Source: Candidatus Adiutrix sp. (GTDB taxonomy: Bacteria > Desulfobacterota > Desulfarculia > Adiutricales > Adiutricaceae). Taken from it: a DNA stretch of 7,507 nucleotides. Below, one piece after another: positions 6,362-7,507 of the stretch (position 1 is the stretch's first letter; each line of letters opens with the position of its first letter). Location of the stretch: positions 1 to 7,507 of the forward strand of contig JAITUX010000198.1 in assembly GCA_031286085.1 (NCBI GenBank), read 5' to 3'. The position numbers and the translations under genes are program-made. Under the pieces are notes generated by a model that saw nothing but the letters and a program-made list of their open reading frames with translations, did not search any database and had not been told where the DNA came from.

Positions 6362-6426
6362 CCTTAACCGGGGGAGCATTGCGCCGGCGCTGGCCGGGAC
6401 GGCCGTGGCCGGGGCTGTGGAGCGCC

Positions 6427-6645
6427 TCATTTAAGGCGGTAGGTGATGAGTCCGTGGGTGGGGTCGTAAGGCGAAACGGCCACTTCCACCCGGTCGCCCA
6501 TGAGAACGCGGATTTTAAAACGCTTGAGACGGCCCGAGAGCATGGCCCTTATTTTTACGCCCTCCAGGGTTTCGACTTCCATGTGGCCGCCGCCCAGGGT
6601 CTGGGTGACCTTGCCTTCCAGCTTGATCAGGTCTTCTCTGGACAA
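6427..6645 (-). CDS. infA: Translation initiation factor IF-1 (divergent copy)
   Basis: A 72-residue S1/OB-fold protein of exactly the usual IF-1 length. IF-1 binds the 30S A site and assists IF-2 and IF-3 in initiation. Family landmarks are clear: EDLIKLEGKV at 4-13, LSGRL at 36-40, IRVLMGDRVEV at 45-55, and the ending SPYDPTHGLITYR. It differs from the common form, where one expects AHISGKMR followed by IRILPGD: here the corresponding parts read AMLSGRLKRFKIRVLMGD. The start is TTG, with a GAGAGG Shine-Dalgarno five bases upstream and no ATG nearby in frame. It is not among ribosomal protein genes but lies between htrA and a peptidase gene, behind its own strong promoter. It may be the only IF-1 or a second, specialised copy; the window cannot tell. 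Confidence 0.93.
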   Translation of the reverse strand: MSREDLIKLEGKVTQTLGGGHMEVETLEGVKIRAMLSGRLKRFKIRVLMGDRVEVAVSPYDPTHGLITYRLK

Positions 6646-6650
6646 AGGCG

Positions 6651-6656
6651 CCTCTC
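6651..6656 (-). promoter_or_regulatory. Ribosome binding site that decides the TTG start of infA
   Basis: GAGAGG on the - strand lies five bases (CGCCT) before TTG at 6645-6643. The next residues (SREDL) align with the IF-1 N-terminus, so TTG is the start. Upstream the leader is A-rich (ACAAAAAAATAAGA), which would keep the site open. Confidence 0.75.
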
Positions 6657-6698
6657 TTATTTTTTTGTCCGCGTTATGCGGTTTTATTAACTTTTCAT

Positions 6699-6726
6699 TT
6701 TATACTCCCGCCCCTTGGTTAGTCAA
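6699..6726 (-). promoter_or_regulatory. Strong sigma70-type promoter of infA
   Basis: On the - strand TTGACT (6726-6721, 5 of 6 to consensus) and TATAAA (6704-6699, 5 of 6) are 16 bp apart. Transcription would start near 6692, giving a leader of about 46 nt. The leader holds a small CCGC-ATAAC-GCGG hairpin (6681-6669) followed by an A-rich stretch and the Shine-Dalgarno. It is the best promoter in the window and makes infA independent of htrA. Confidence 0.75.
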
Positions 6727-6750
6727 CGGCTTTTTGCGCGTTTTCCGGCG

Positions 6751-6769
6751 GCCGGCGGGCGAAGCCGGC
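6751..6769 (-). other. GC hairpin directly after the htrA stop
   Basis: GCCGGC-loop of 7-GCCGGC forms a 6-bp stem starting on the base after the TGA stop of htrA. The downstream - strand sequence (CGCCGGAAAACGCGC) has no U-run. It may protect the 3' end or help Rho-dependent termination; it is not a standard intrinsic terminator. Confidence 0.3.
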
Positions 6770-7507
6770 TCAGCCTCGGGGCAGGGTCGTCCGGTAGAGG
6801 GTGCGGCCGCGCTGGATGGTCACGGCCACGGCGGGCTTGAAGCGGGAGGCCAGGGCGGCCTCGGCCAGGTCCCCCGGCGCGGCCGTCTGGCGGTCGCCCA
6901 CGGCCAGGAGCACATCGCCCTCGCGCAGGCCGGCCCGGGCGGCCGGGGAGGAAGCCGGCGGCCGCTCCAGGACCAGCCGGCCCCTTTGCTCCGAGACCGT
7001 AAGGCCGTAAAGCGAGGCGGCCAGGGCCAGGGCCTCGCCGGCTGAGAGCTGGCGCGGGGTAAGGGTTAAAGCCAGGGGCCGGCCGTCGCGGGTCGCCTCG
7101 GCCGTCACCGGCTCGCCCGGGGCCAGGCTGGCCAGGATGAGTTCGTAGTCGGCCAGGGTGTCCACGGGCGCCCTGTCCAGTTTCCTTAAGATGTCGCCCT
7201 TTTTAAGGCCGGCGGCGGCGGCCGGCCCGCCCTCGGCCAGGCTGACCACCAGGCAGCCGGTCTCCCCCCGCCGGGGGCGGCCGTATTCGGCCAAATCCAG
7301 CCCCAAATCCAGGTTCGAATCGCCCCGGGCCAGGCGGGCGGCTATGCGCCGGATCTGGTTGGAGGGGATGGCGAAGCCCAGGCCGTCGCCCCGGATGATG
7401 GCCGTGTTGAGGCCCACCAAGTCGCCGTCGAGGTTCAACAGGGGGCCCCCGGAGTTGCCCGGGTTTATGGCCGCGTCGGTCTGGATGAGGTCTTTCAAGA
7501 CCTCGCC
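6770..7507 (-). CDS. HtrA/DegP-type serine protease with two PDZ domains, C-terminal part
   Basis: 245 residues are visible; the N-terminus, with the signal sequence and the catalytic His and Asp, lies beyond the right edge. The fragment opens with [35 protein letters not shown] carries the nucleophile serine (residue 19 of the fragment, codon 7453-7451). [13 protein letters not shown] follows at about 43-55, closing the trypsin-like domain. PDZ1 covers about 68-150 ([14 protein letters not shown]) and PDZ2 about 166-243 ([18 protein letters not shown]). Two PDZ domains match the DegP/DegQ layout rather than single-PDZ DegS. The family degrades or chaperones misfolded envelope proteins in the periplasm. 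A TTG at 7498-7496 could be mistaken for a start, but homology clearly continues upstream of it. The gene ends 125 bp before infA and is separated from it by the infA promoter. Confidence 0.93.
   Translation of the reverse strand, partial: GEVLKDLIQTDAAINPGNSGGPLLNLDGDLVGLNTAIIRGDGLGFAIPSNQIRRIAARLARGDSNLDLGLDLAEYGRPRRGETGCLVVSLAEGGPAAAAGLKKGDILRKLDRAPVDTLADYELILASLAPGEPVTAEATRDGRPLALTLTPRQLSAGEALALAASLYGLTVSEQRGRLVLERPPASSPAARAGLREGDVLLAVGDRQTAAPGDLAEAALASRFKPAVAVTIQRGRTLYRTTLPRG

Noticed and set aside
5065..6367. + strand frames of 298, 268 and 82 residues opposite the M20 peptidase
   Set aside because: Antisense to a gene with all metal ligands in place; no recognisable domain and no convincing ribosome binding site.
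6669..6690. + strand hairpin CCGC-GTTAT-GCGG followed by TTTTATT, resembling an intrinsic terminator
   Set aside because: The stem is only 4 bp and no + strand gene lies upstream. On the transcribed - strand it is part of the infA leader and is followed by A, not U.
7496..7498. TTG as start of a short 242-residue htrA gene
   Set aside because: Conserved HtrA sequence continues upstream to the window edge, and a start here would remove the catalytic His and Asp; the gene is simply cut by the window.
1..7507. CRISPR array, transposon ends, phage or toxin-antitoxin genes
   Set aside because: No regularly spaced repeats, transposase, integrase or small gene pairs were found; gene content is chromosomal housekeeping and signalling.

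Overview
The window is GC-rich (coding regions full of GCC, CTG and GGC codons) and comes from a Gram-negative bacterium: it carries a class A penicillin-binding protein of the PBP1C type and an HtrA/DegP-type protease with two PDZ domains. The mix of GC-rich genes, a small bacterial SRP RNA, a stand-alone infA and a FIST/GGDEF pair would fit a deltaproteobacterium (Desulfobacterota). That placement is an inference from style, not proof. No mobile element, CRISPR array, tRNA or restriction-modification gene is visible; this looks like ordinary chromosomal core and near-core sequence.

Layout. On the + strand, the left edge holds the last 51 codons of an unidentified gene, then the small signal recognition particle RNA gene (ffs). 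Everything else lies on the - strand and is read from right to left: the C-terminal part of an HtrA-like serine protease (cut by the right edge), a spacer with a strong sigma70-type promoter, infA (IF-1, TTG start), an M20 PepT-like aminopeptidase, a 232-bp spacer rich in inverted repeats, and a tight three-gene cluster of FIST sensor, GAF-GGDEF diguanylate cyclase and PBP1C. The cluster converges on ffs, and the PBP1C stop codon overlaps the last two bases of the SRP RNA.

How the genes may work together. FIST and the cyclase gene are 10 bp apart, with the cyclase Shine-Dalgarno starting on the last base of the FIST stop codon. The cyclase and PBP1C genes overlap by ATGA, with no recognisable Shine-Dalgarno for PBP1C. 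The three are therefore probably one operon that links a small-ligand sensor (FIST) and c-di-GMP synthesis to a peptidoglycan glycosyltransferase/transpeptidase. This is the most interesting feature of the window, although each protein belongs to a known family. infA, the M20 peptidase and htrA are housekeeping or quality-control functions; infA and the peptidase may share the infA promoter, since no promoter is evident between them.
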